Origin: Adiantum capillus-veneris
Lineage: Eukaryota; Streptophyta; Polypodiopsida; Polypodiales; Pteridaceae
Direction of reading: 5' to 3'
Assembly (NCBI GenBank): GCA_014529385.2
Contig: CM043969.1
Coordinates: forward strand, 73,948,676 to 74,012,675
Length of the DNA: 64,000 bases
Within the stretch, counting starts at the first letter, position 1. Each line of letters starts with the position of its first letter. Under the pieces are notes generated by a model. That model saw only the letters and a program-made list of their open reading frames with translations. It ran no database searches and was not told where the DNA came from. The translations under genes and the position numbers were made by a program. Below, one piece after another: positions 21,999 to 33,189 of the stretch.

Positions 21999-23590
21999 GT
22001 GAAATTTGTTTCAGTAAAGGATAAGATAGAAAAACAAGCTCACATCTATGCTGCCTTGGATCCCAGTGGTGGCCAAAATCCACAATTCTCCATTCTTGAG
22101 ACCAAGGGAGAATCTGAGGGTAAACCTGTTTCCTTTCTTATTGATTCTGGTTGCTCGCATTCATTTTTGTCACCTAACATTGTAAAAAGATTGCAAGTCA
22201 CCTCTCAACCCACATGCCCTAAGCTACGGGTTCCTTTAGCATCGGGATCCACCATCTTGAGAGATGAACAAATAATAGATCTATCCTTTCAACTAGAAGG
22301 CCATTCAACCCAACAAAGATTTAGAATCCTAAAGATTGGCCGATTTGAAGGAATCCTAGGGATGGATTGGTTAAGTAGAAATAATGCAAACATACATTGT
22401 AGTGAAGGAAGCATCTCTTTTTCAAATTCAAAGGGCGAACAAGTTTTGGTGCCAGGCAGAGCAGGAAAGGATCCCTTGAAGGTGGTGAAATCCAGACTTT
22501 TAGTTAAAGGATTAAATAAAGGATTTTTGATCTATGTTATAAAACTCAATAAACCAGAAATAGAATCAGAAGGATCAGAACTTGAATGGCTAAATGAGTA
22601 TCAAGATATTTTTCCTAAAGAATTGACAAATCTTCCCCCGCCTAGAGAACTAGAGCACGAGATTGAGCTACTTCCTCATGCCTAGACAATAGCCAAGGCC
22701 CCCTACAAGATGTCGCCTTTAGAATTCATAGAGCTGAAGATCCAATTGACTCAGCTTTTAGAACAAGACTTCATCAGACCCCATGTCTCTCCTTGAAGAG
22801 CTCCTGTGCTCTTCCAAAAGAAGAAAGATGGGATGTTCAAACTTTGCATAGATTTTTGAGGTTTGAATCGGTGTACTATCAAGAACAAGTACCCTTGCCT
22901 TGCCTAGATAAGCTACTCGATTGACTTGGTGGTGCCATATATTTCACCAAGATTGATCTCAAATCAGGTTATTACCAAGTAGAGATTAAAAAAGGAGATA
23001 TTCCTAAAGTAGCTGTCAATACAAGGTTTGGACATTATGAGTTCATCGCCATGCCCTTTGGCCTAACCAGTGTCCCTGCCAAATTTAACCGTCTCATGAG
23101 ACTGACATTTTCAAGACAGAGCTAGATGATTTTGTTCTAGTCTTCTTTGATGACATCCTTGTTATTCAAAGACCAGAGAAGATCATGAATGTCATGTATG
23201 CCATGTCTTGGAAATTCTTAGAAAAGACCAACTCTACGCCAAGCGGAGAAAATTCTCTTTCTTTGTAGACAAGGTTGCGGTCTCTAGGAAAGGTCTCTCT
23301 CTGGATCCAGCCAAGGTGGAAGCTGTAGTCCGTGGTCCATTCCCAAGACTATTTCAAAAGTTCTGGGATTCATCAGCCTCACAGGATGGTGTAGAGTATA
23401 ATTTATAAAAAAGACTTCACTTGATGGATACAACTCACGATTACAAGGAAAAACTATAACCAACAGAGCCCCGGTAATCACAAAAGCTAAGAAATGAAAG
23501 AATAGGAGAACAAAGGAAGCTACTTGGATAACCTTATGGAGCCAAGAATTGGAATTTAAACCCTATTCTTTAAATTCATATTAAGAAGGA
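21999..23590 (+). pseudogene. Protease and partial RT of U1 pol
   Basis: The first 228 codons (to 22685) are open. They carry a standard aspartic protease site (FLIDSGCSHSFLS, about 22135) and the second protease landmark ILGMDWLSRNN (about 22351), then the RT lead-in. RT continues with frame breaks: [20 protein letters not shown] (about 22930), [24 protein letters not shown] (about 23026) and the catalytic box VLVFFDDILV (about 23137). It stops after the connection domain near 23400. RNase H and integrase are missing. At 23500-23590 a short frame reading KEATWITLWSQELEF...EGGQT looks like the end of a chromovirus pol, suggesting an internal deletion that fused RT to the pol C-terminus; this last point is tentative. 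Confidence 0.8.
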
Positions 23591-23598
23591 GGACAAAC

Positions 23599-24114
23599 TT
23601 ACAAATCGACCATACCTTCCATTGCATGGCCACAATAGCAAGAGTCACAAGCTAGACACATGTTAAGTCTTTCTTCCATGGGAATGACCCCCCGATGAGA
23701 AATGGCTTCACGAATCTCTGTGGTATAAGAAGAAAAGACAAAGGGACCCCTAAGGGGTAAAACAAAATGCGGATATAAATATATCTTAGAAGAAGGGATA
23801 AATTGTGTTAACAAGAATAACCTTTTGGAGAAGCCACAATTGAGTGAGCTTATTACACAGTAAAATTGGGGACCGAGACCCAAAGATTCAGCAACCCAAA
23901 ACAGTCGAACGTTGTTGCGAAAGTGATCTTGACCATAGAGAGTTACCCTTATGCTATTATTCCAAGTCCATATTGTCTGACCGACCAAAGAACCTTGCTC
24001 TGGGAAGAAAAGATGTTTGTAACTTTCTAAGAATTCCCTCTTGATAGCTTCACCTGCATTTTTCAAGTGTGAAATTCTTAAGGGTAAGACTAAATCCTGT
24101 TGCCAAGATGCCAT
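23599..24114 (-). CDS. Unrecognised antisense ORF upstream of the 3' LTR of U1 (aORF), homologous to uORF
   Basis: An uninterrupted minus-strand ORF of about 171 codons from the ATG at 24114 (MASWQQDLVLPLRISHLK) to a stop at 23599. Landmarks in order: HLFFPEQGSLVGQTIW, IRVTLYGQDHFRNNVRL, ESLGLGPQFYCVISSL, KIYLYPHFVLPLRGPF, EAISHRG, then a Cys-rich end CLACDSCYCGHAMEG. The order and spacing match the uORF at 20155-20688 (HLIFP..G, VTL.G.DH..N..RL, E.LGLGP..YC..SS, YPH....L.GPF, EAI..R), roughly a quarter to a third identity by eye. It opposes the direction of gag-pol, so expression would need an antisense promoter, perhaps in the 3' LTR. Function unknown. Confidence 0.7.
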   Translation of the reverse strand: MASWQQDLVLPLRISHLKNAGEAIKREFLESYKHLFFPEQGSLVGQTIWTWNNSIRVTLYGQDHFRNNVRLFWVAESLGLGPQFYCVISSLNCGFSKRLFLLTQFIPSSKIYLYPHFVLPLRGPFVFSSYTTEIREAISHRGVIPMEERLNMCLACDSCYCGHAMEGMVDL

Positions 24115-24351
24115 CAAACAATGTAAAGGAAGTAAGGAAAGGATAGTGCAACAAAGAGATAAAGTCTACAAGGAAGTTAAAGACTATGTAAAGAAAGATA
24201 AGATATGTCGTAACTTATATAGGATGATGGCTTATTGATAAAGCCAAACCAAGGACAAATATTTTATATCAAACAATGGTAACTTGTATGAGAAGCCTAA
24301 ACGCCTTCATTTACTGTTATGACCTAAGGACAACTCTTTCTTTTGTTAGGG

Positions 24352-27300
24352 AGTAAGGGCCTTCTCCTAGCCCTTATGCAAGGCCAACACGTCTAAGCCA
24401 CCGACTAAAAAGATTTATTAAAAAAAAAGAAAAAAAACTCGAGTAAAATTCCGGTTCAATTCAAGCACCAAAGTATACCCACGAGACACTTCCGACTTAT
24501 GCTACGGGAACATGGACATAACCAATGCATAGGAAATTAGCTTTTCATTTTGAGAAAAAAATAGCATTTCATTTTGAGAAAAATTAGCATAAAAGAAAAG
24601 TTAAGCTAAGGGAAAAGAAAAAAGAAAAAGATAAAGAAAGAAAAGAGAAGGTAAGGCTGACGTGGGTGAGTAACTTATTGAAGAAGTTTTGAAAGGTAAG
24701 AAAACTTATCTTGATAAGGTCGAAAAGCTATCAATGATAAACTAAATTACTTATTAAAAAAAAAGAAAAAAAAGAAGCCGTTCTCCACTCTTTCACTACT
24801 TTCTCTCTTTCATTTTTGAAGAAAAGCTTGAGAGTAAGCTTGGAGCAATCCATAGAGTTGAGCCTTTCTTTTACACACACACACACACTCCTACACACAC
24901 TCTTCTCTCCATGAGTAACCATGGCTGAAACCATGTTTGAGCTTGTCATTAGGCTATCCCTCTTCTCTCCCACCCCTAACATTCAAGCTTTCCATAGGTT
25001 GAACCGCGCTTATCTCCTTTCCTCCTCTCATTCCAAGTAATGAATTGGTGGTCTTCAAGAGAAGGAAAGAAGTGGAGAGAGCCGTATACAACAGACATAT
25101 TTCCTCAAATACTCACCACAGTCGAGGAGAAGACTACCGCATACACCGAAGTAAAAGGTTTTGCATATTGTCTTCATCAAGTGAGTTATTTCTCATTCTA
25201 AATCAATTCATGCTTAAGATTTTGAATTTCCTAAGCAAGATTTTTCTTTGTTTGGAAGAATAAATTACAAAATAACCATGTTGCTAACGGGGACTAATCC
25301 AATGTTATTTCAAGTTCCATTGTTTCAAGTTCTCTAGATTACTAGACTAATATGGCATGGAGAGAATAGAAAGCACTCTCTTTAACCATAGGTGACTGGA
25401 GATCATACTTATATTTCAAGTTTCGTTCTTTAGACTACCATACTAATATGACATAGAGAGAGTATAAAGCACTCTCTTTAACTATAGGTGACTAGAGATT
25501 ATACTTTTATTTCAAGTACCGTTCTCTAGATTACCAGACTAATATGGCATAGAGAGAGTAGAAAGCACTCTCTTTAACCATAGGTGACTAGAGATCATAC
25601 TTATATTTCAAGTTTAGTTGTTTCAAGTTCTTTATATTACCAGATTAATATGGCATAGAGAGAGTAGACATTGGCCAATGTTCCTCATGATAGTACTCTT
25701 TATATTACCAGACTAATATGGCATGTGTATCCTTAAACCTCACCAAAAATATCTTTTTCTTTTTTTAAGATGGAAGAGATAATTGCCACATAATCACGCG
25801 CAATTAAGTATTGAATTTTTTTGAAATTAACCATTCTATTCAAAGTGGCATTATAATTTACTCTAAAAATAATGCTCTTATGAAAGATTCACAAGTTTTC
25901 TTTAAATTAAGAAACGGGATTTTAGGCTTCTTTCAAAGGAGAAAAAGAGCATGTGTGTAAGATTTGTTTAGTGATACAGATAAGTTAATACTAATTCTTT
26001 CAAAGAGGGTTAAGTTTTGAAGGGTACCTCTATCTTAATCAATTGAGTTTTTCCTTGGAAGTGGGAATTTTCTTCCAATTAAGGTTATCTCCCCTCTCTT
26101 ATCAATTGGAGAGTTCCAAAACCATAAGACTCTTCTTGCTACGTGATTAATCCTCTCCACAAGATAAAAAGTAAGCCTAAATCCTATTGTGCAAGAGGAC
26201 CTTTTTTTAAAGCTTTCATAACATGAACATTTTTCCTTACACAAGCATGCCCACTCCTAGAAATGTCACATTTTTCTCGTCTTACACTATCACGCATAGA
26301 AAGGGTCCTACTCATGCATACGCACTCAACATCTCTTGCATAATCTATCAAAGAAAGTTTAAGATTATTTGCCTTAATAGTTGAAGTCCTCTATTCTAAA
26401 GTTGAGTATTGACAACTCAAGAAAGGGTCAGTATAGAAAGCATATGCATTGTTCATCTCAAGTTTGTTTACTTTCAAGTTTTCTTTGCAATTGGGAAGGG
26501 GGAGTAAGGGGATAGCTTTACGGAAGTGATGGCCGTGTTTCTTGAGCATAAAACTCCCACGGATTCCTTGGATATGTCCCATGGAATGCAAATGATGAAG
26601 AAGAAAACCAATGGGACTCATAGAAGGGATACCTTGAAATGTAGGTCAAGACAAAACTCTAACTCTCAAGAGACTCGTCATTTTTTTCTTGACATGTTTG
26701 AGTAGACATTAAAAGGATATATGAACCAAAGGATTTTAATACAAAGAACCTAGTCTAAATTTCACCTAGGAGTAAGAATTTATCGAGAAGGTTAGAGGTG
26801 GATAGCCCTTGGATAACATAGAAGTTTACGTGTATAATTGTCTTCTACTGGTTATAAAAGGCTAGCACACATGTTTACCTATGGAATACATCAAGAAAGG
26901 GTCCTTTTCAATTAGGAATAAGAACTGCTGGTCTATCTTTTGAGCTCAAGATCATTCAATGCCCTTGAATTGGGAATAAAAGGGAGTGAGTCTCGAGCCG
27001 AGTGAGAGGGACCCGCAGATACGTCTAAAAATCGATCTAGTCTTGGTAGGCATGATGCCAAGTGGATAAGGAAAGAAGGAAACGATCTTGGGAATGGATC
27101 AAATAAATAAGGAAGTGATTAAATAAAGAAAACTTGTTTTCAAAAATTGTTTGGTAAAAAAGGAACCTTGAAAACGCTAGGAACCTAAATGGGCTATTCC
27201 GCACTCGTCCACCTCAGCCAGATTGTATTCGACTTCTTCCATATTTTTTTTTAAAGGAACCTAAAGAAGATTGTTTTGAAGTCCTTTCCCAAACAAAAGA

Positions 27301-27715
27301 ACCAAATGAAAATAGTGTGAAGGTGCTACCTCAACACGTGGGCGGAGCAGATAGGATATCCGAGTCCTGGGCTTGAAAGAAAAAACAAGATATCTTTAGT
27401 ATTACTCAAGGAAGAAGGAAATAAAAAGATTCAAAAGGATAAAAAGGTGGGAACGATCTGATAAATGCACATTTGCAAGGGTATGCAACAGTTTGCATGC
27501 TGCTTTCAATTGCTTGTAATGTATTCTTTGATCGACATGACTAGAATATTGGGTTCTAGTATCATAGTACTACCTTTAAAAACAAGTGCATTTATCAAAC
27601 GGTTCGGTGGGTGGGTGGATTCTTGAGGGTTAATTTGTTGGCTGTAAAGTTGAACCCAATTTTATGTTGTCTAGTAAGTTGAGTCAAGTATGGGGAAAGG
27701 GCATCCGATCTACAC
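24352..27715 (+). repeat. 3' LTR of U1, truncated
   Basis: It matches the 5' LTR from 'gtaagggccttctcctagcc' onward. It is preceded by a short purine run (TTAGGGAG) as the likely polypurine tract. The match ends near 27715, equivalent to about 19575 in the 5' LTR, so the last 400 or so bases are gone. The next sequence is minus-strand protease of MT1. Confidence 0.85.
25329..25725. repeat. LTR minisatellite, five copies (3' LTR of U1)
   Basis: Units start near 25329, 25425, 25521, 25627 and 25695 (the last partial), against three in the 5' LTR. Copy number changed after insertion or during the last reverse transcription. Confidence 0.85.
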
Positions 27716-27719
27716 CTAA

Positions 27720-28265
27720 AAAAGTGATGGATCCCACTTTAAGAGATTCAAACGTTTACAGGTTGACTCTGGAAGAATATTAACTCTTGATCCGCCATCC
27801 AAGAATACTCATGGAACAAACACCTTTCTAATAGATACCCCCACTACTCGTACCTTGTAATCCATATCCATTGGTAGGACTTCACATGCTTCTCTAAAAA
27901 AATTCTGCAGTTTCCCTACCTATTGCCTAATTTGTACCTTCCACTTCATTAGTCAATCTTTCAACAACTGTTGTGAAAATGTAGGTACCAACCTCAACAT
28001 TTGCTTTACAGTAAATGCTATTGGAGCTGACAATAATACTTCATAAAATTCATCACCACTGCCCTACTCTTGCAGTACAGTCTTACTTTTTACTAATGTA
28101 CTTTTCCCTTGGTCATCCAAGGATCTTACAAAAAACTCCCATTTTTCAGGTGGTATATTCCCTCCTTGGGACTCTCATACTTCCTTGAGTGCTTTTGTTC
28201 TCACTACTTTCTGCTCCTTGCAATTCATAGTCCCTTGATCTTCTTTTTCATGCACGATTTCCTTT
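27720..28265 (-). pseudogene. gag end and protease of MT1
   Basis: The minus strand carries MDYKVRVVGVSIRKVFVP.VFLDGGSRVNILPESTC (about 27865-27755), a Tat/Athila-style protease. Its DGG site corresponds to the YGG of MT2, and MDYKVR corresponds to VDYKVR there. Upstream, decayed gag linker (PPEKWEFFVRSLDDQGKST, about 28150) reaches 28265, where it abuts the broken copia RT. This fixes the orientation and extent of MT1 beyond the U1 insertion. Confidence 0.65.
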
Positions 28266-30396
28266 CTATGTGTGCATAACCCTTTGCAACAAGTCGAGCC
28301 TTAAGGCGATCGATCTCACCATCCGGCTTGCATTTCAACTTGTAAACCCACTTCGTACCAATGGCCTTTTTGCCAGGAGGCAAATCACATAAAGTCCATG
28401 TGTCATTTTCTATAAGTGCATCATATTCTGATTGCATGGCAGCCATCCAATTTTCTGAATTTTGTGCTTCATCAAAAGATAGAGGCTCCTCAACATCATG
28501 TAAACTAGACACAGCCAAAGCATAACAATCTGATGCATAAGATGCATGGCAAGATCCTGAACGAGTACGAGTAGACAAAGGTGCATCCAATTTATTGTCA
28601 TGCAAAGTGTGCACCAACCATTTTGGCATACCTCTAGCCTGCTCATTTTCAGCCCTTTCCTCATCATGTGCATCTTCATCAGTAATAGGCTGATCTGTAA
28701 CATTTTCAAAAACCCCCATAGGCTATACATTTTCCTCATTGGAAATTACATTCGTATTTCCACCACTGAAAAGAGACAACAAAGTGTCATAAATGTCTTG
28801 TAAGCTTACATTACTGTCTCTAGTACATGACAGCAAGGGCTGAACAGAATCTTTCACAAACACTACATCCCGTGAAACCAGAATACGCTTTGTTTGCGGA
28901 TGATATAACCTGTAACCTTTGCTTTCAGCACTATAACCAACGAAAATACATTTGACAGCCTTATCATCCAATTTTTTGCGTTGTGTTTGTGGCACCAAAG
29001 CATATGCCAAACAGCCAAAAACACGCATGTGCTCAATAGAAGGCTTTCTATCATGCCATGTTTCATATGGAGTAATAGACTGCAAAGCTTTCGTAGGACA
29101 CCTGTTTAGTATGTAAGTGGCACACATGATGGCCTCAAGCCAAAAAGAATGTGGCAAAGCTTTACTTTTGACCATACATCGTGCCATTTCCGTCAGCCCA
29201 GTGACCTATTTTTCCTCACAGCAACACCATTTTGTTGAGGTGTATAAGGCACTGTACATTGGTGTTTTATCCCACGACTAGCCAAAAATGCATTAAATTC
29301 ATGAGACATATACTCCCCCCCTCGATTGGAACAGAGGGTGCCCATAGTACATTTTGAGACATTTTCAGCCATAGCCAAAAATTGTTTGAAGCACATAAAA
29401 ACTTTGTATTTTGCTTTAAGCGGAAATACCCATGCATGCCTGAAGTAATCATCAATGAAAGTCACGAAGTAAAGGTAATTGCCCAAGGAAGGAGTTTGCA
29501 TGGGCCCACAAACATCACTATGCATAAGCTGCAACTTGCATGTGGCCCGAACTGAACCATCCTTTGGAAACTTAGAACGCTGCATTTTACCCAGAATACA
29601 GCCTTCACAAACATGTTTGACAGGTGCTTCAAGAGGCGGCAAAGAAGCAACCATATCAGATTTTTGCAAACGCAGCAAACTGGCAAAATTCAGATGACCA
29701 AAACGTGCATGCCAAAGTTTTGCATCTGAAATAGCCCTTGAATCTGCAACAACAGCATTTGCAAAATGTTGTCCACACTTGTCATACAAATTAAGCTTAT
29801 ACAGACCACGGCACAAAAGGCCTGATGCAACAATTTCATCTCACCAAAACTGAGATCATGAACTGTACATCTGTCATCCACAAATTTGACTACAAGTCCA
29901 AGTCTAGCAAGTACGGATACAGACAAGAGATTCTTCTTGATCCCAAGTACATAAAGTGCATCAACAACAAGTGTGAAAGAACTTCCATTTGCAGCAGTAA
30001 GCACAATCTTTCCAACTCTCTGAACCGGATAAGAGGCATTGTTGGCACAAGTGACTGAATTCCCATGAGAGACAGGCTCGAGAGAGGTAAACAATTCACG
30101 ATGTGAGGTAATGTGCTTTGTAGCACCACTGTCGAAATACCACACATGTGAATCTGCAACAACTGACAACCATGCATCATGGACAACAGGATTGTAAGTG
30201 CACTCTGCACTAAAAGCCCATTCTACATCAACATTAGCATTATAGTCTCCTTTTACAGAAGACTCAACAATGGCTGCATTTGTAGTGGAACCAGCATTTG
30301 TAGTGGAACCACCCTCTTTCTTCTTAGCATCTTTTGCCTTCAACTTAGGACACTCCTTGGTCAAGTGATCATTAGCTTTACAATAATGGCAACGCA
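28266..30396 (-). pseudogene. copia zinc knuckle, protease, integrase and 5' part of RT
   Basis: The zinc knuckle C-HY-C-KAND-H-LTKE-C (30392-30351) is followed by protease WYFDSGATKHITS (about 30145), the pre-integrase domain LWHARFGHLNFASLLRLQ (about 29725) and zinc residues C..C in HVCEGCILGK. The integrase core has HSDVCGP (first Asp). The usual S-D-N-G-G-E site reads S-N-R-G-G-E, and the usual A-E-R-K-N site reads A-V-R-K-N, so the second Asp and the Glu are both lost. Frameshifts occur near 29820 and 29193. RT begins WMAAMQSEYDALIENDTWTL...KWVYKLK and stops at RLVAKGYAH, before its catalytic boxes. Confidence 0.85.
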
Positions 30397-31241
30397 TCTT
30401 CTTTTTGCCCTCATCACCAGAATTGCCAGACGCAGTGCTGCCAGTAGAAGCATTAGGAACAATATTTTTGCCACTCGCGGCAGAACCATAAGAAGTGGCT
30501 ACATCGCTATTACCACCCTTTCTTTGAGAAGCAATAAAATCCTGTTCAACTGCACGCTACCTAGTCTTGTTTTTTCTGGAAAGTGACTCTTGCAACAGCA
30601 ATGTGCATAATGCATCAAACTTGACAACTTCAGGATTTTCTTGGGTCATAAGTCTCCAAGTACTAGCAAAAGTCTGGTAAGAATCTGGTAAGGCATCAAG
30701 AATAGTCTGCACAAGGAAATTGTCTGAAATGACTTCACCTGCAGAAATAAGTTGCTCATTGATATCCTTGACACTAGCAAGGAAAGTGTCCATATCATCT
30801 TCCTCATGCATAATCTTTGACTCCAGCTCTTTACGCAGCAAAGCAATTTTAGCCTCATTGCGGCTTGCATAAAGACCTGCTAGAATATCCCAAGCCTGTT
30901 TTGTAGATTTTGCTGAACGGATATGAGGAACAATGGTGCGCTTCACAGAAAATGCAATTAATGCATGAGCCTGCGCATCCTTTACATCCCAAACGAGCTT
31001 GTTCTACCGTAGGCAAAACAACTCTAACAGCAGCAATCCTTGCAACAAGACCTGCAACATTCTCAACATCACCTACATCCTCAGAACCAGGACGTACATC
31101 AATGCCCTGCACAATGTTCCAGATGCCCTTTGACACAAGAACATGTTGCATCATATAAGCCCACATAGGGTAGTTTTCCCCATCCAACCTATCCTCAGCA
31201 GCAAACATCTTGAACACATCTGTGTTGTTGTTGTCAGCCAT
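30397..31241 (-). pseudogene. copia gag
   Basis: It starts with ATG at 31241 (MADNNNTDVFKMFAAEDRLDG) and has the UBN2-like gag core ENYPMWAYMMQHVLVSKGIWNIVQG. A one-base frameshift near 30995 moves the reading to KRTIVPHIRSAKSTKQAWDILAGLY. The continuation ends SRKNKTR with an in-frame stop near 30558. After that stop a Ser/Gly-rich linker runs to the zinc knuckle, which is annotated with pol. Confidence 0.85.
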
Positions 31242-31469
31242 GGTAAATGCTGCACCTGATGTGAAAACTACTCGAAAATAGGAGAAACGGAGTGGGAACA
31301 ACACGTGCCATATAGCACAAATCGTAGAAGACTATAAGGCACCTGTTATGCAAAAAATGGCACTGATAGAAATTTTGCACAAAATGACGAAATAGCCTGT
31401 GCAGTACTGCCTGTAGTGGAGTAGATTACTTAATGGAGAGAGATAATTTACACACGCAAGAGATTATAG

Positions 31470-31472
<3 letters not shown>

Positions 31473-31502
<30 letters not shown>
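31473..31502. repeat. (AG)15 microsatellite
   Basis: Uninterrupted AG dinucleotide run upstream of the copia gag on its coding strand. Confidence 0.95.
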
Positions 31503-31506
<4 letters not shown>

Positions 31507-31574
31507 CACGATATACATGGTTCATCGATAACATTGGCTAGGGAAGATTAATATGATCACAAAGGGAGAAATCT

Positions 31575-31690
31575 CATTACAAAAAGATGGGAAAATTGAG
31601 AAATAAGATGTTTGTGGTCTTCCTAGGAAGTACCTTCAATGGGATAGCCCTCCCACTGGACCAAACCCTCCTCTACTATTCTCTATGTAG
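31575..31690 (-). pseudogene. Chromodomain remnant of U2 pol
   Basis: After the protease-proximal ILETKEEYEDG the reading becomes VREILDMKETEMLHRE, and then, one frame on, VQWEGYPIEGTS-EDHKHLISQFSHLF. This is the chromodomain pattern (EILD......V.W.GYP...(W)ED...L). In plant Ty3 elements this domain ends pol, so U1/U2 belong to a chromovirus-type family. A stop replaces the expected Trp before ED. Confidence 0.7.
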
Positions 31691-32935
31691 CATCTCCGTT
31701 TCCTTCATATCTAAAATTTCTCTAACTCCATCCTCATACTCTTCTTTAGTCTCAAGAATGGGGAATTGACGATTCCATTTACTAGTATCCAAGGTAGCAT
31801 AAACATTGGCTTGTTCATCTATCTCATCCTTTATTGAGACAAAGTTTACTGCTGCTGATCTAGGTGGATTGACAGTTGGCCTTTGAGAACAAAAATGAGT
31901 GGTAAGGGGAGTTCTTGCTTGGATTAAATTTCTTCCTCTTGCTCCAAGGTTTTTGAATTGTCCCCCTTGATTGGGTGAATTATGAAGGTTAACAAGGAGG
32001 CTTGAATTACTAGGGTCATTTCCTTTGGGGAACTGGGCCTTCTCATGACCAAATTCCAAGCATTTATAGCATTGAATTTTTCTTCCACTCTGAGTGGCTG
32101 GAAGAGCATTCATATGAACAAAGCGTGGTGATGATTGGGGTCGGACAATTGGTTTTGGTATAACTAGAACTTTGGTTGCTTGACAGGGTTGACTAGGGTA
32201 GGAAGAAAATTCTCGTTTCCTATTGGTTGTAGTGCCTCTCTGAAAAAGGATCTTCTGCTTTGACTTGACCTGGATTAGAGTGTTTGCAACAAGTGAGGCA
32301 GGTTGAAGTGACTCTACTTCGGGAGCCAAATCTTGTCCAAGCACAAGGATTAAGCGACTTAGCTTTTGTTCCTCTATCATGAGAGGAGCATATCGTGAAA
32401 GTCGGACAAACTCTTTATAGTAAGCTTCACCAGACATATTCCCCAGCTTGCAAGAAAGAAATTTGTTCATCTTAGTGGTGGAATAATCTAGGGGAGATAT
32501 CTATCCCTAAGATGATGCTTTAGCTCATCCAAACTTTGGGTCACCTCTGCTACTTGGCAAAATTGGCAGTTGAGCTTCCACCATGTTTTTGATGGTCCTT
32601 CTAACTTAGCTCTACCCATTATTCCCTGAGCAACTGCATTGTAGCCGGCAAGAGCAAAATAGTCATCTATTTGAATTATCCATTCTTCTTGTTAAGTAGG
32701 CACATCATCACTCGTCCCTAAAAATGAACGTGGTTGCACAGATTTGAGCAGGGCCTTCATATCCTTGTCACATCCAAAATCTTCTACCAGTGTTGTAGCA
32801 AGCGACGTCTGATTTAGTACAGGAACAATTTGAGGTGTTGGTGGATCTTGTGTATCAAGAAGAACCGAATCTAAAGTATTAGCTATAGGCTAGTCTCAAG
32901 AAGCTCTATCTCTTCGGAGTTTACATGGCATATTT
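31691..32935 (-). pseudogene. gag (and protease start) of U2
   Basis: It begins near an ATG at about 32932 (MPCKLRRDRAS), matching the U1 gag start. A 264-codon open stretch (32470-31676) has FLSCKLGNMSGEAYYKEFVRLSR, EEQKLSRLILVLGQDLAPEVESL, and the zinc knuckle C-YK-C-LEFG-H-EKAQ-F, in which the last Cys is Phe. Then VSIKDEIDEQANVYATLD and ILETKEEYE correspond to the U1 sequence just before the protease site. The upstream capsid core is frame-broken. Confidence 0.8.
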
Positions 32936-33189
32936 TGTGGAAAACAAAACTACTTTCTCTTAGCAATAAATTCACAAATACTCAAGGATAGACTTATAAA
33001 AACTTAGACATTTCAAAAGGTAGATTCTCTTTATCTCATCCAAATTTTACATTTGGTAAAATACTTAGTGGTCAAGGGAAGCTCTTCTTTAACTTTTTTT
33101 TTCTGAGTTCTCCCATTTCATGCTTTTTTAGAGGATTGTCCTTAAATCTCTAGGGTTCGTAGAGTAATGCAAAATATAAGATTTTACAC

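Larger units (their letters stand above)
16280..27715 (+). mobile_element. Long-LTR Ty3 element U1, with two extra homologous ORFs
   Basis: Two long direct repeats (16280-19992 and about 24352-27715) enclose an initiator-Met PBS, a novel sense ORF, gag, protease, part of RT, and a novel antisense ORF. It is inserted in the MT1 integrase. The 3' LTR is truncated, and the neighbouring host sequence resumes only at the MT1 protease, so a deletion removed the end of U1 together with MT1 RT/RNase H; no TSD can therefore be scored. U1 itself lacks RNase H and most of integrase. The related deletion copy U2 keeps a chromodomain, so the family is most likely chromoviral. Confidence 0.85.
28266..31503 (-). 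mobile_element. Truncated Ty1/copia element
   Basis: Minus-strand order is gag, zinc knuckle, protease, integrase, start of RT, as in Ty1/copia (integrase before RT). It breaks off in early RT at 28266, and no LTR pair was found. The 5' side ends in noncoding sequence with an (AG)n tract around 31473-31502 that may be leader or LTR. Confidence 0.85.
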
